A stretch of DNA of 64,000 bases from Pedobacter glucosidilyticus DSM 23534 (lineage in GTDB: Bacteria; Bacteroidota; Bacteroidia; Sphingobacteriales; Sphingobacteriaceae), in contig NZ_AULF01000003.1 in the NCBI RefSeq assembly GCF_000425145.1, forward strand, positions 62,001 to 126,000, read 5' to 3'. The position numbers and the translations under genes were made by a program. Numbering within the stretch: the first letter of the stretch is position 1; each line of letters starts with the position of its first letter. Shown in pieces: positions 54,110 to 63,428 of the stretch. The notes below the pieces were generated by a model. It was not told where the DNA came from. It did not search any database and saw only the letters and a list, made by a program, of their open reading frames with translations.

Positions 54110-55199
54110 AAAAATGATGATATATTTCTTCGTTATCATTGCGATAGCAGCAATGGCAACCTACTTATTTTTACAGTCGGCGGTTTTTGGTGGTTCACCA
54201 ACCGAAACACAAGTCAAACAAATAGAAGCTTCTCCAAATTATAAAAACGGAAGCTTCCAAAACCTTTCGCCAACTACAGTAAGCTTACCAGAATCGTCTT
54301 TTTTTAAAGTTTTACAAGAGTTTATTTTTAACAAAGAAGAAACAGAGCCTAAGCAGCCTATAAAGGTTGTTAAAACCGATTTAAAAAACCTTAAATCTGA
54401 TGAACCCTTAATCATTTGGTTTGGGCATTCGTCCTATTTGATGCTTATTGATGGAAAAACCATTCTGGTAGATCCTGTTTTTAACCGAGCTTCTCCTATC
54501 CCACTTTTCGGGAAACCATTCAAGTATAGCTATGATTACAGTGCTGCCGATTTTCCAGAGATTGATTTATTGATCCTCACACATGATCATTACGACCATT
54601 TAGATTATCCAACCATCCAAAAATTAATTCCAAAGACGAAGAACTTCATTGTTCCTTTGGGTGTTGAGGCTCATTTAATCTACTGGGGTGCAAAAACTGA
54701 AACTATCAAATCCTTAGATTGGTATGATGAAACTCAGCTTTTAGACTTTAAAATAACAGCTACCCCGGCAAGGCATTTTTCTGGCAGAAAGTTTACCAGA
54801 GGCAATACCTTGTGGAGTTCTTTTGTTTTTAAAAGTGATAAATTGAGTATTTATTTAGGTGGAGATTCTGGCTATGATACCCATTTTAAAACCATTGGCG
54901 ATAAATACGGTCCTTTTGATTTAGCTATTCTGGAATGTGGACAATATGGTGTTAACTGGCCGCTCATCCACATGTTTCCAGAGCAGGTTGCCCTAGCTAC
55001 CGCTGATTTAAGAGCCAAACAACTTCTACCTGTTCATTGGGCTAAATTTAGCCTAGCCTTACATGCCTGGACAGAGCCCATCAATAAGCTGAGCCATATT
55101 GCCGATACTACCCAAAACCTAAATTTACAAACACCACGTATTGGAGAGCCTTTATCCCTCATCAAAATGGATAAAACAATAAAATGGTGGCAAAATTAA
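54096..55199 (+). CDS. MBL-fold hydrolase, NAPE-PLD/UlaG-like
   Basis: A protein of 367 residues with one N-terminal helix ('MIYFFVIIAIAAMATYLFLQ') anchoring it in the inner membrane, and a metallo-beta-lactamase domain: 'IIWFGHSSYLMLIDGKTILV', 'LILTHDHYDHLDYPT' (HxHxDH), 'ARHFSGR' and 'LPVHWAKFSLALH'. Closest to the NAPE-PLD-type phosphodiesterase group often found in Gram-negatives. Overlaps both neighbours by 14-16 bp. Confidence 0.88.
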   Translation: MRVFKKMMIYFFVIIAIAAMATYLFLQSAVFGGSPTETQVKQIEASPNYKNGSFQNLSPTTVSLPESSFFKVLQEFIFNKEETEPKQPIKVVKTDLKNLKSDEPLIIWFGHSSYLMLIDGKTILVDPVFNRASPIPLFGKPFKYSYDYSAADFPEIDLLILTHDHYDHLDYPTIQKLIPKTKNFIVPLGVEAHLIYWGAKTETIKSLDWYDETQLLDFKITATPARHFSGRKFTRGNTLWSSFVFKSDKLSIYLGGDSGYDTHFKTIGDKYGPFDLAILECGQYGVNWPLIHMFPEQVALATADLRAKQLLPVHWAKFSLALHAWTEPINKLSHIADTTQNLNLQTPRIGEPLSLIKMDKTIKWWQN

Positions 55200-55948
55200 A
55201 TCTCGTGAAACTACCTATCATTATATTATTATTGCTTTGCAGCTTTGGCTGTTACAGCCAGAAATTAGCTATCAAAGAAATTGGTTTTAGCTTAAAACCA
55301 GAAGAAAGAGCAAAAATAGAACGCTTAGCAACCTATGAAGTCAAAATATTTAATGGTTTGTTTAAGGATGCAGAAAATGACAGTTTAACTATCAACATTA
55401 ACTTATACAACAAAGGAAAAGACTTTAGAGCCCTTTTACAAGAATTTGGCTTAAAAGGCTTAACAGAATCTGGATTTTATTCGCCCATAACCAACCAATC
55501 TTATGTGCTTTACCAAAGTGTAGCAGATATAGAGATTATCTTACATGAAATGAGCCATGCTCTTTTAAGGAATAGTATCAGAAATCCTCCCAGATGGTTT
55601 AATGAAGGATTGGCAGAGTTTCTAGAATCTCTAAAAGAAGAAAATTATAAAATACAGGTAAATGCACAATTTCATTATCTGGATAAAATGAAAGTCGATA
55701 ATAGAAATACTCCTACAAATATCAGTGCTTTCTTAAACAGCCATAACAGTTGGCAAGACAAAAACAGAGTCCATGATATGTATACCATCTCTTATTGTAT
55801 GGTATATTACATCATCAAGCAAAACCCTTTATTAATTAGCAAAATGGCCAATATGATGAAAAAAGGAATCAATACCGAACAAATTTTCGATACCCTGTTT
55901 GGCGGCATAGATAGTTTTGAAAGAAACTTTAATTTCTATTACCGATAA
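55184..55948 (+). CDS. Exported peptidase-MA-like HExxH protein
   Basis: A protein of 254 residues with a signal or lipoprotein peptide ('ILLLLCSFGCYSQ'); the Cys could be lipidated, although the lipobox is imperfect. The zinc-peptidase motif is 'EIILHEMSHALLR' with 'PRWFNEGLAEFLESL' carrying the third ligand, as in the gluzincin/peptidase-MA and DUF1570-like groups. Substrate unknown. It is the last gene of a run of overlapping genes starting at 53225. Confidence 0.82.
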   Translation: MVAKLNLVKLPIIILLLLCSFGCYSQKLAIKEIGFSLKPEERAKIERLATYEVKIFNGLFKDAENDSLTININLYNKGKDFRALLQEFGLKGLTESGFYSPITNQSYVLYQSVADIEIILHEMSHALLRNSIRNPPRWFNEGLAEFLESLKEENYKIQVNAQFHYLDKMKVDNRNTPTNISAFLNSHNSWQDKNRVHDMYTISYCMVYYIIKQNPLLISKMANMMKKGINTEQIFDTLFGGIDSFERNFNFYYR

Positions 55949-55954
55949 ATACCA

Positions 55955-55986
55955 TTTGAGTTTTAAGTCGCATTTAAATACATTTG
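55955..55986 (+). promoter_or_regulatory. Promoter for DeoR-family regulator
   Basis: TTTG (55955-55958), a 20-bp spacer and TACATTTG (55979-55986) match the phylum consensus. The predicted start is about 13 bp before the ATG at 56006. Confidence 0.7.
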
Positions 55987-56005
55987 CTGTGTTAAACCTA
56001 AAAAT

Positions 56006-56749
56006 ATGTTAAAAGAAGAACGTCATGCCTATATCCTCAAACAAATAAACTTACATAATAAAGTTTTATCATCTGATTTGAGCGAGCAATTGGTAGTTTC
56101 TGAAGATACCATAAGAAGAGATTTAAACGAACTTGCAGAAAGTGGTAAGATTTTAAAAGTACATGGCGGTGCTTTATCAAAATCTTTTCATTACCCCTTC
56201 CAACAAGTAGACGCTTACGCTAAAGATGCTAAAAAGGAAATTTCTAGAAAAGCTTTATCGCTGATACAAAACGGCATGACCTTATTGGCCAGCGGTGGTA
56301 CAACCATGATAGAACTGGTAAGGATGATTCCTGATCATTTATCTTGTACTTTTTTTACAATTAGCCCTTTAGTAGCACTAGAACTGGCAGAAAAACCAAA
56401 TTTACAGGTTATTTTGTTAGGAGGCCAACTCTCTAGAAATGCTCAAATAAGCATAGGCTCTAAGGTGATTAGCGAACTTAGTGATATTAAAGTTGATTTA
56501 TGCTTATTAGGTGCCAATAGCGTTTCTTTAGAAGAAGGTGTTACAGATTCTGACTGGGAAGTGGTACAAGTAAAAAAAGCCATGATTAAATCGGCACAAA
56601 AAACTGCTATTGTAAGTATTGCAGAAAAATTAAATTCTATCCAAAAGCTTAAAGTTTGCCATCTTAATAGTATTGATTACCTCATTACAGATTTAAATGC
56701 TCAGGATAGCTTATTAACAAATTACGCCAAAAGCGTACACGTTATTTAA
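56006..56749 (+). CDS. DeoR/GlpR-family transcription regulator
   Basis: A repressor of 247 residues. The N-terminal winged helix has 'ERHAYILKQINLHNKVLSSDLSEQLV' (shown in part) and 'VSEDTIRRDLNELAESGKIL', followed by the DeoR sugar-phosphate sensor domain with 'LLASGGTTMIELVRMIP', 'VILLGGQLSRNAQISIGSK' and 'LGANSVSLEEGVTDSDWEV'. DeoR regulators usually sense a phosphorylated sugar. Neighbours are a DUF4861 gene downstream and, 3 kb on, the murQ operon; either could be a target. Confidence 0.92.
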   Translation: MLKEERHAYILKQINLHNKVLSSDLSEQLVVSEDTIRRDLNELAESGKILKVHGGALSKSFHYPFQQVDAYAKDAKKEISRKALSLIQNGMTLLASGGTTMIELVRMIPDHLSCTFFTISPLVALELAEKPNLQVILLGGQLSRNAQISIGSKVISELSDIKVDLCLLGANSVSLEEGVTDSDWEVVQVKKAMIKSAQKTAIVSIAEKLNSIQKLKVCHLNSIDYLITDLNAQDSLLTNYAKSVHVI

Positions 56750-56793
56750 AGCTAAAATCTCTACTTCTTAAATACATCTTTTTAAAATATTGC

Positions 56794-56801
56794 TATATTT
56801 G
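56794..56801 (+). promoter_or_regulatory. -7 box TATATTTG before DUF4861 gene
   Basis: TATATTTG fits TAnnTTTG, 52 bp before the ATG. A palindrome ATCGATTTCTATATCGAT (56804-56821, ATCGAT at each end) lies just downstream and could be an operator. Confidence 0.4.
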
Positions 56802-56853
56802 AAATCGATTTCTATATCGATAAACCAATTTTTGCACATCATATTTTAAAAAC

Positions 56854-58230
56854 ATGTTCACAAAAACAACCCTCTCGGCTCTGCTAACGCTGTGTAGTTT
56901 GTATGTTGCCGCACAAACCAAACCATGGTATACACAAGGCGATTTTTATCCATCGCAAAGAATTGCCTACACTTTGGTAAATGATTTAGATATCAGCAGA
57001 GAAAACTGTCCTATCATCATCAAAAGAGAAGATTTTCCAATTCCTGATATTCATGAAATGTGGGTAACCGTGGTAGACCCTTCTTTACCTCCAGCACCAG
57101 AACCTAGCGAACAGCAGTTAAGAAATCAAGGCGGACATGAGTTAAGGAAAGAAACTAATGGACATGCTATTTTTCATCAACTGGATGATTTAGATAAAGA
57201 TGGGATTTGGGATGAATTATTCTTTATGACCGATTTAAAGCCTAGAGAAAGTAAAACCATTTACATTTACATGGGCGAAAATATTAGAGGTTGGAACAAA
57301 CACTATACCCATGCAAACATAGGTAGCTATACGCGTCATATTATGCCTTTCTGGGAATCTGAACATGTTGGCTGGAAAATATGGTTTGCAAACTCGGTAG
57401 ATGTTTTTGCTAAAAGAAAGCCCTTATTAATGTCGCAACGCTTATACATGGAAAATTTAGATGGTTATGGTGTAAGCAATATTTCAAAAGATTTAGGTTC
57501 TGATATACAAAGTGTTGGAGATAGTTTTGGAGGTGGCGCTATCTGCCTTTTTGAAAACCCGGCAAAGCCAGATGCTGTAACACGACCAAGATTCACCCCT
57601 GCCCAAGCCGCTATGGCACCTAAAAGTATGTGGAATGCCGGTCAGATTAGTGATACCCGTTATGCTTATGATGTTGTAGTAAATGGTCCTTTACGTTCTA
57701 TCATTAAAATAAAAACCATGAACTGGGATTCTGGTAAAGGTTTTTATGAGTTAGAACAATTTTACACCGCTTATGCACATCAAAACTATAGCACTTGTCA
57801 AGTAAATTATACCAAGTTTCTTCCAAAAAATTTAGATGTTTTAATGGGATGCGGTATACGTAAAAAACCGGGTAAAGAAGATTTATATCAACAAAATGGC
57901 ATCATCATATCCTCTGGACCAGAAGGTATTAAAGACCCAGAGAAGATAGATGACAGAGCAGAATACATGATGGACTTTATTGGTAAAGCTATCGTTGTAA
58001 AAGATACTTACAAACCACAATACCAATTCTCGGCAGAACGTGGCGGTAACCATACTTTTAGAATACAGGCGCCAAAAGACAATAGTTTTGAATATGCCAT
58101 ATTTGCCGCTTGGAAAGATGGAGCAGTTTTAAATACCGCAGCTTCTTTTCAGGATTATGTGGTAAAAACCGCAAAAGAGTTTAATAGCCCGATAAGGTTT
58201 TTAAAACCAAGTATAGAGAATAAGAAGTAA
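56854..58230 (+). CDS. DUF4861-family exported protein
   Basis: A secreted protein of 458 residues: signal peptide (1-20, ending 'LYVAAQ'), then 'RIAYTLVNDLDISRENCPII', 'DLDKDGIWDELFFMTDLKPR' and 'PRESKTIYIYMGENIRGWNK'. I associate this pattern with DUF4861, which accompanies polysaccharide-degradation genes in Bacteroidota. No activity can be assigned. It is preceded by a DeoR regulator and followed by a terminator and a repeat-filled gap. Confidence 0.82.
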   Translation: MFTKTTLSALLTLCSLYVAAQTKPWYTQGDFYPSQRIAYTLVNDLDISRENCPIIIKREDFPIPDIHEMWVTVVDPSLPPAPEPSEQQLRNQGGHELRKETNGHAIFHQLDDLDKDGIWDELFFMTDLKPRESKTIYIYMGENIRGWNKHYTHANIGSYTRHIMPFWESEHVGWKIWFANSVDVFAKRKPLLMSQRLYMENLDGYGVSNISKDLGSDIQSVGDSFGGGAICLFENPAKPDAVTRPRFTPAQAAMAPKSMWNAGQISDTRYAYDVVVNGPLRSIIKIKTMNWDSGKGFYELEQFYTAYAHQNYSTCQVNYTKFLPKNLDVLMGCGIRKKPGKEDLYQQNGIIISSGPEGIKDPEKIDDRAEYMMDFIGKAIVVKDTYKPQYQFSAERGGNHTFRIQAPKDNSFEYAIFAAWKDGAVLNTAASFQDYVVKTAKEFNSPIRFLKPSIENKK

Positions 58231-58241
58231 TTTTTTTAAAC

Positions 58242-58310
58242 ACAGCGTTCGCAGAGATTTTTAAAACTAAAAAGAGTTTTATGTTCTTGGTGAACGCTGT
58301 TTTATTTTTT
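58242..58310 (+). terminator. Long hairpin terminator after DUF4861 gene
   Basis: ACAGCGTTC (58242-58250) pairs perfectly with GAACGCTGT (58292-58300), followed by TTTATTTTTT. The loop holds an inner 6-bp hairpin. The stem shares GTTCGCAGAG with the nearby repeat family, so a repeat may have been recruited as a terminator. Confidence 0.6.
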
Positions 58311-58433
58311 CAAACCACGGAGGAGACAGCATTCTCAGAGAGCAGAAAAAGAAAAATTAAAAAAGAAAAATTAAAAATAGAAAACTCACCACCCAGAACT
58401 GCTAACCGATAACCTACAACCAATAACTTCTGT

Positions 58434-58591
58434 AAAATCAATCATTCTCTCATTCAAAAATCAATCAATAAAACTCACCACCCAGCTCCGTGTCCTCTGC
58501 GAACTTTGTGGTTAATAAATTAAGCCTTAAAGATTAAAAACGATGAAATCGTAAAACCATGTTAAGCTCTCGTTGCAAACGAACGCAAGAT
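58434..58591. repeat. Repeat copy A with 47-bp leader
   Basis: The 111-bp core lies at 58481-58591 and contains CTCCGTGTCCTCTGCGAAC, then CGATGAAATCG and CTCGTTGCAAACGA, each able to form a hairpin. The leader (58434-58480) is also found before copy C but not B. Confidence 0.9.
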
Positions 58592-58666
58592 AAATAGACT
58601 TAGCTGGGTTATTTAAGAATTTGATAAATAAATATTTTATAGACAATCTCGTGTCTAGGATATCCG

Positions 58667-58777
58667 CCCAGCTCCGTGTCCTCTGCGAACTTTGTGGTTA
58701 ATAAATTAAGCCTTAAAGATTAAAAACGATGAAATCGTAAAACCATGTTAAGCTCTCGTTGCAAACGAGCACAAGAT
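58667..58777. repeat. Repeat copy B, core only
   Basis: Nearly identical to the core of copy A. The hairpin CTCGTT-GCA-AACGAG (58755-58769) is perfect here. No leader. Confidence 0.9.
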
Positions 58778-58852
58778 GAAAAATTAAAAATTAAAAAGGA
58801 AAAATTAAAAATCTCTAAAATGTCCCATATAGATACAACATGCAACTGATAC

Positions 58853-59010
58853 AAAATCAATCATTCTCTCATTCAAAAATCAATCAATAAAACTCACCAT
58901 CCAACTCCGTGACCTCTGCGAACTTTGTGGTTAAAAAATTAAGCCTTAAAGATTAAAAACGATGAAATCGTAAAACCACATTAAGCACTCGTTACAAACG
59001 AGCACAAGAT
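58853..59010. repeat. Repeat copy C with 47-bp leader
   Basis: Leader 58853-58899 matches copy A over its full length; core 58900-59010 differs from A and B at several positions. One change in the hairpin loop (GCA to ACA) keeps the stem intact. Confidence 0.9.
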
Positions 59011-59029
59011 AAGTCCTCATATTTTAGAA

Positions 59030-59093
59030 CTAACAAACTAAAACCTAACAAACTAACCAACTAAAAACTAACCAACTAAAACCTAACCAACTA
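59030..59093. repeat. Imperfect short tandem repeat CTAACCAACTAAAA
   Basis: Units of about 8-15 bp beginning CTAAC occur at 59030, 59045, 59053, 59068 and 59083. The last unit contains the stop codon of the minus-strand dehydrogenase gene. Confidence 0.75.
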
Positions 59094-61920
59094 CTCCCTC
59101 CAAACACTCATCAACCAAATATACAATAGACTCATAGTTATGCCCTACCGCTTCAGACATGGCCATTTCACAAGTTTTTCCGCTAGAATAATAACCATCA
59201 AAAGTACCACAAGCATTAACTTCTTGGGCTTCTGGCAAAGTTGCAGAAGCTGTTAATTCCGGAAAAAGAAAGCCACGATCTCCTGCCATACCGCAACAAC
59301 CTGCACTAAAAGGAACAGTAACCTCATCAGCAAAAAACTGTGCTACTTTTATAAATTTTTGCTGTAAACCCATCTTCTTTAAAGAACACACTGGGTGCAG
59401 CACAATATTTTTCTTTTTTTTGATATGCTGAATCCTTGGAATGATATAATCTGCTATATAATCAATGCTATCTATGACTTTAAGCGCATCAAATTTTTGC
59501 TTATTAGCATCTGTAAGCACCCTTCTACATCCCTGTAAAGTATAAGTACAAGAGCTGATATCTAACATCACAGGCAACTTGCCACCGTCTGATGCTGCCC
59601 ACAATTTTTCTATAGTTTGGTTGCTGGTATACTGATAAGCATCCTGATAACCTTTAGAAGAAAAAATTTGTCCGCAACACAAACCATCAATCTGTTTTGG
59701 AATGATAAAGCTTAAACCTGCTTTTTCTGAAATAGCAGCCATGGTAGAGATGATATTCTTTTTCCCTTTTTCTACGCTACCTCCCATTGTTCTGGAGATA
59801 CAAGTAGGCGCATAAACGACACCGCTTAAAGCATCATGCTGTTTAAGAATAGCTGTTTTACCAGTAGTTTTTAATTGGTTAGACCATAAAGGGAAACTCG
59901 GGATTTGCTTTTTTACAACCTTAGTAAAACTACGCATGCTGTTTTTACCAAAAGCAGCATTTAAGCCTTCTCCTATTTTAACACCTAAACCAGCAAAAGT
60001 TTCTGCCAAAGCAAAGTTTTTCGCTACCCACAGCGCTGTGTTATTGGCAAACCTGTTATGACTTTCTCTTCTCAGGCGTTTAATTAAATCACCGGTATTA
60101 ATTTCTACCGGACAAGCAGTAGCGCATAAACCATCAACAGCACAGGTATCCATACCATCGTATTGAAACTGCTGCAATAATTCTTCATGCTTTTGATATG
60201 CTCTTTTATCACGTAAGTTAACCAACTCACGCCTTACCACGATACGCTGGCGAGGTGTTAGCGTAATATTCCTACTCGGGCAAATGTATTCGCAATAGCC
60301 ACACTCCATACATTTATCTACCTCTTCTTCTACAGAAGGTAAATCTTTCAAATACTGTATATGAGCTTCTTTATGAGCATTGATAATAACACCCGGATTT
60401 AATAAATTCTGAGGGTCTATCAGCTCTTTTAAAGCTTTCATCACCTGATAAATATCTTCTCCCCACTCGGTAGCCACAAAAGGAGCCATATTTCTGCCTG
60501 TTCCGTGTTCTGCTTTTAGAGTACCCTTGTATTTGTGAACAACCAAATTAACCACATCCTTTAAAAAGCTATCATAACGCTTTATTTCTTCTGGTGTATT
60601 AAAAGATTGCGTCACCACAAAATGGATATTACCATCCTTAGCATGACCAAAAATAATGGCGTTATCGTATTGATATTGCTTAAAAAGTACTTGCAAATCA
60701 GAAATGGCATCACCTAAATGTGCTACCGGCACAGCAATATCCTCTAAAATAACGGTAGAACCACTAGCTCTTACCGCACCTACTGATGGGAACATCCCCT
60801 TACGCAACTTCCATAAAAAGTCTTGCTGGTAAGGGTCGGTAGTAAACTCTGCACTGTTTAAAAGCTTTAAATCTGGTGCTAAAGCAAAAAACTGATTGAT
60901 TTTTAATTGTAAATCTTCCTGCGTATTTGCCTGATATTCTATCAATAAAGCCGAAGCACTTTCTGGTAAAGATTTTAAAATATCGGGTACACCTTTAATG
61001 TGCTCTATAGAACGTAAAGAAGCCCTATCCATCAATTCCACTGCCTCTGCACCAGAAACCGTTAACGGGATGATAGCCTTACAAGCTTCATAAATATCTG
61101 GAAAATATAATAAAGCAGTAGATTTCTCTTTATAATCATCTAAAGTTTCTAAAACTGCTTCGGCTATAAAGCCTAAAGTTCCCTCGGCACCAATTAATAA
61201 ATGGGCTAAAATATCTAAAGGCTCATCATAATCTATAAAGGCATTTACCGAGTAGCCAACGGTATTTTTAGTTTGATATTTAGCTCTGATAAAATCCCGT
61301 ACAGATTCATCAGCAGTAATTTGAGCTTTTAAATGGATGATTTGCTGATAAATAGCCGGGCATTCTTCTTTAAATCTTTGGTAATCTTGTGGATACTCGG
61401 TTGAGAAAACGAGCCCATTTGGTAAAACGAAACGTATGTATTTAGTTGTGTGGTAAGAATTATGTTTAACACCACAACACATCCCACTAGAGTTATTAGA
61501 AAGTATCCCCCCCATCATAGCAGAATTGATGCTAGATGGATCGGGACCCATTTTTTTACCGTATCTCTTTAAGGTATGATTTACTTTAGCACCAATAACC
61601 CCAGGTTGTACCCTTACATATTTACCTTCGTTCTCTACAATAACTTTATCCCAATACTGACTTAAATCTACCAAAATACCATCTGTGATGGATTGGCCAG
61701 ATAAACTGGTTCCGCCAGTTCTAAAGGTTAAAGGAATTTGATGTTTTAAGGAAAATTGAAAAAGTGCAATAACCTCATCAACAGAAACAGGTTGTACAAC
61801 AGCTTTGGGTTGTAAATGGTAAAAACCTGCATCTGAAGCATAAGCTACTAAATCTATCAGTCGGGTTTTAATTCTTTCCTTTGGTAAAACTGACAGGAGT
61901 AACTCGCCTATATGTTGCAT
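59083..61920 (-). CDS. FAD/Fe-S D-lactate-type dehydrogenase
   Basis: A flavo-iron-sulfur dehydrogenase of 945 residues. Residues 1-480 hold the FAD-binding (PCMH/FAD_binding_4) and FAD-oxidase C domains: 'LTFRTGGTSLSGQSI', 'PDPSSINSAMMGGILSNNSSG', 'IFGHAKDGNIHFVVT' and 'KAEHGTGRNMAPFV'. About 530-620 carry two 4Fe-4S motifs: 'CMECGYCEYICPS' and 'CAVDGLCATACPVE'. The last 250 residues have CCG-type cysteine clusters ('DGLCCGQIFSSKGY', 'AGCCGMAGDRGF'). Related proteins oxidise D-lactate, glycolate or D-2-hydroxyglutarate. Downstream of murQ and a symporter, D-lactate is the likely substrate here. Confidence 0.88.
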   Translation of the reverse strand: MQHIGELLLSVLPKERIKTRLIDLVAYASDAGFYHLQPKAVVQPVSVDEVIALFQFSLKHQIPLTFRTGGTSLSGQSITDGILVDLSQYWDKVIVENEGKYVRVQPGVIGAKVNHTLKRYGKKMGPDPSSINSAMMGGILSNNSSGMCCGVKHNSYHTTKYIRFVLPNGLVFSTEYPQDYQRFKEECPAIYQQIIHLKAQITADESVRDFIRAKYQTKNTVGYSVNAFIDYDEPLDILAHLLIGAEGTLGFIAEAVLETLDDYKEKSTALLYFPDIYEACKAIIPLTVSGAEAVELMDRASLRSIEHIKGVPDILKSLPESASALLIEYQANTQEDLQLKINQFFALAPDLKLLNSAEFTTDPYQQDFLWKLRKGMFPSVGAVRASGSTVILEDIAVPVAHLGDAISDLQVLFKQYQYDNAIIFGHAKDGNIHFVVTQSFNTPEEIKRYDSFLKDVVNLVVHKYKGTLKAEHGTGRNMAPFVATEWGEDIYQVMKALKELIDPQNLLNPGVIINAHKEAHIQYLKDLPSVEEEVDKCMECGYCEYICPSRNITLTPRQRIVVRRELVNLRDKRAYQKHEELLQQFQYDGMDTCAVDGLCATACPVEINTGDLIKRLRRESHNRFANNTALWVAKNFALAETFAGLGVKIGEGLNAAFGKNSMRSFTKVVKKQIPSFPLWSNQLKTTGKTAILKQHDALSGVVYAPTCISRTMGGSVEKGKKNIISTMAAISEKAGLSFIIPKQIDGLCCGQIFSSKGYQDAYQYTSNQTIEKLWAASDGGKLPVMLDISSCTYTLQGCRRVLTDANKQKFDALKVIDSIDYIADYIIPRIQHIKKKKNIVLHPVCSLKKMGLQQKFIKVAQFFADEVTVPFSAGCCGMAGDRGFLFPELTASATLPEAQEVNACGTFDGYYSSGKTCEMAMSEAVGHNYESIVYLVDECLEGVVG

Positions 61921-61935
61921 AAGAATAGCTTTAAT

Positions 61936-63414
61936 CTAAAATTTTAATACTTTTTCTCTTTGATTACTAATGGCTAATAAGCATAAAAAGGTTATCGCAG
62001 CATTGATAATGATCAACTCGAAACCTACCGAATAATTAAACCAGCTTAAAGAATTAGCATCAATAACAAAAGACAAAATTGGCGATAAAATACAAATAAT
62101 AGGAACTAAACTATCTTTTACATTTCTGTAAGTTAACATCCCAAAAGCAAATAAGCCTAACAGAGGTCCATAAGTGTACCCTGCAGCTTTAAAAATAGCA
62201 TTAACAACAGAATCATCGTTGATAAGTTTAAATATCAATACCACAAGAAAAATCAATACCGAAAAAACAATATGAACATAATGCCTGATATTAACCAGTT
62301 TTGATGAATTTTGATCTTGCTTTTTATCGAAACCTAAAAAATCTACACAAAAAGAAGTGGTAAGGGCTGTTAAAGCAGAATCTGTTGTAGCAAATGTAGC
62401 GGCAGTTAAACCCAACATGAAAACAATGGCTGGCACTACTCCTAGATAATTTAAGGCTATTTCTGGAAAAAGATGGTCTGGTGTACCTAAAGCTTTTACA
62501 TCAATACCTTTGGCTGCAGCGAAAGTATAAAGTAAAGCTCCCACACTTAAAAAGAAAATATTGATACAAACAAATATCCCTGTAAAGGTAAGCATGTTCT
62601 TTTGTGCCTCACCTATATTTTTACAGCTTAAGTTTTTCTGCATCAAATCTTGGTCTAAGCCTGTCATGGCAATAGTGATAAATAAACCACCTAGAAACTG
62701 TTTAATAAAATGATTTCTATTACCCACAAAATCATCCCAAAAGAAAATTTGCGAATAACTACTGGTTTTAACTGTTTCTATAGTGCTAGCAATATCAAGA
62801 TTTAAACTTTTAGCGATGAAATAGATAGACAATACAACAGATGAAAGTAAGAATACTGTTTGTAAGGTATCTGTAATGATAATGGTTTTTAAACCTCCTT
62901 TAAAAGTGTAAGACCATATCAATAACAAGCAAATGATGATGGTTATCCAAAAAGGCACATTCCATGCATCGAAAATAAATTTCTGTAATACAATAGCTAC
63001 CAAATACAATCTAAAAGCAGAGCCTATGGTACGAGAAACCAAAAAGATCATGGCTCCAGATTTATAGCTCCAGAAACCTAGTCTACGCTCTAAGTAAGAA
63101 TAAATAGAAATGATATTTAACCTATAGTACAAAGGTAGCAATACCGTAGCTATCAAAACAAAGCCCACAGCATTTCCTAAAACAAATTGAAAATAACCAA
63201 AAGCACTTTTATCTACAGCACCAGGAACAGAGATAAATGTAACACCCGAAAGTGCAGTACCTATCATCCCGAAGGCAACAAAATACCACTTAGAGTTTCT
63301 GTTAGCAATAAAAAAACTAGCATTATCTGATGAGCCTTTAGAGGTGAAATATGATACCCCTATAAGCACCAAAAAGTAAATGATTAAAAAAGATAATAGC
63401 GTAATGGGCTCCAT
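61936..63414 (-). CDS. Sodium:solute symporter (SSS family)
   Basis: A 492-residue transporter with about 13 helices of the SLC5/SSS fold: 'FLIIYFLVLIGVSYFTSKGS', 'FVAFGMIGTALSGVTFISVPG', 'MTGLDQDLMQKNLSCKNIGE' and 'GLTAATFATTDSALTALTTS'. Members carry sugars, sialic acid or amino acids with Na+. Lying 14 bp after murQ and 15 bp before the dehydrogenase, it is best read as the importer of N-acetylmuramate or a related amino sugar (inference). Confidence 0.9.
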   Translation of the reverse strand: MEPITLLSFLIIYFLVLIGVSYFTSKGSSDNASFFIANRNSKWYFVAFGMIGTALSGVTFISVPGAVDKSAFGYFQFVLGNAVGFVLIATVLLPLYYRLNIISIYSYLERRLGFWSYKSGAMIFLVSRTIGSAFRLYLVAIVLQKFIFDAWNVPFWITIIICLLLIWSYTFKGGLKTIIITDTLQTVFLLSSVVLSIYFIAKSLNLDIASTIETVKTSSYSQIFFWDDFVGNRNHFIKQFLGGLFITIAMTGLDQDLMQKNLSCKNIGEAQKNMLTFTGIFVCINIFFLSVGALLYTFAAAKGIDVKALGTPDHLFPEIALNYLGVVPAIVFMLGLTAATFATTDSALTALTTSFCVDFLGFDKKQDQNSSKLVNIRHYVHIVFSVLIFLVVLIFKLINDDSVVNAIFKAAGYTYGPLLGLFAFGMLTYRNVKDSLVPIICILSPILSFVIDANSLSWFNYSVGFELIIINAAITFLCLLAISNQREKVLKF

Positions 63415-63428
63415 GTATGATTTAATTT

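Larger units (their letters stand above)
58231..59082. other. 852-bp gap filled with repeats
   Basis: No coding gene. It contains the terminator, an imperfect inverted fragment of the repeat (58314-58345, with CCACGGAGGAGACAGC), three copies of a 111-bp element, A-rich stretches with repeated AAAAATTAAAAA, and a short tandem repeat against the 3' end of the dehydrogenase gene. Confidence 0.75.

Noticed and set aside
58434-59010. CRISPR array
   Set aside because: Only three copies, units far too long (111 bp), unequal spacing, and no cas genes.
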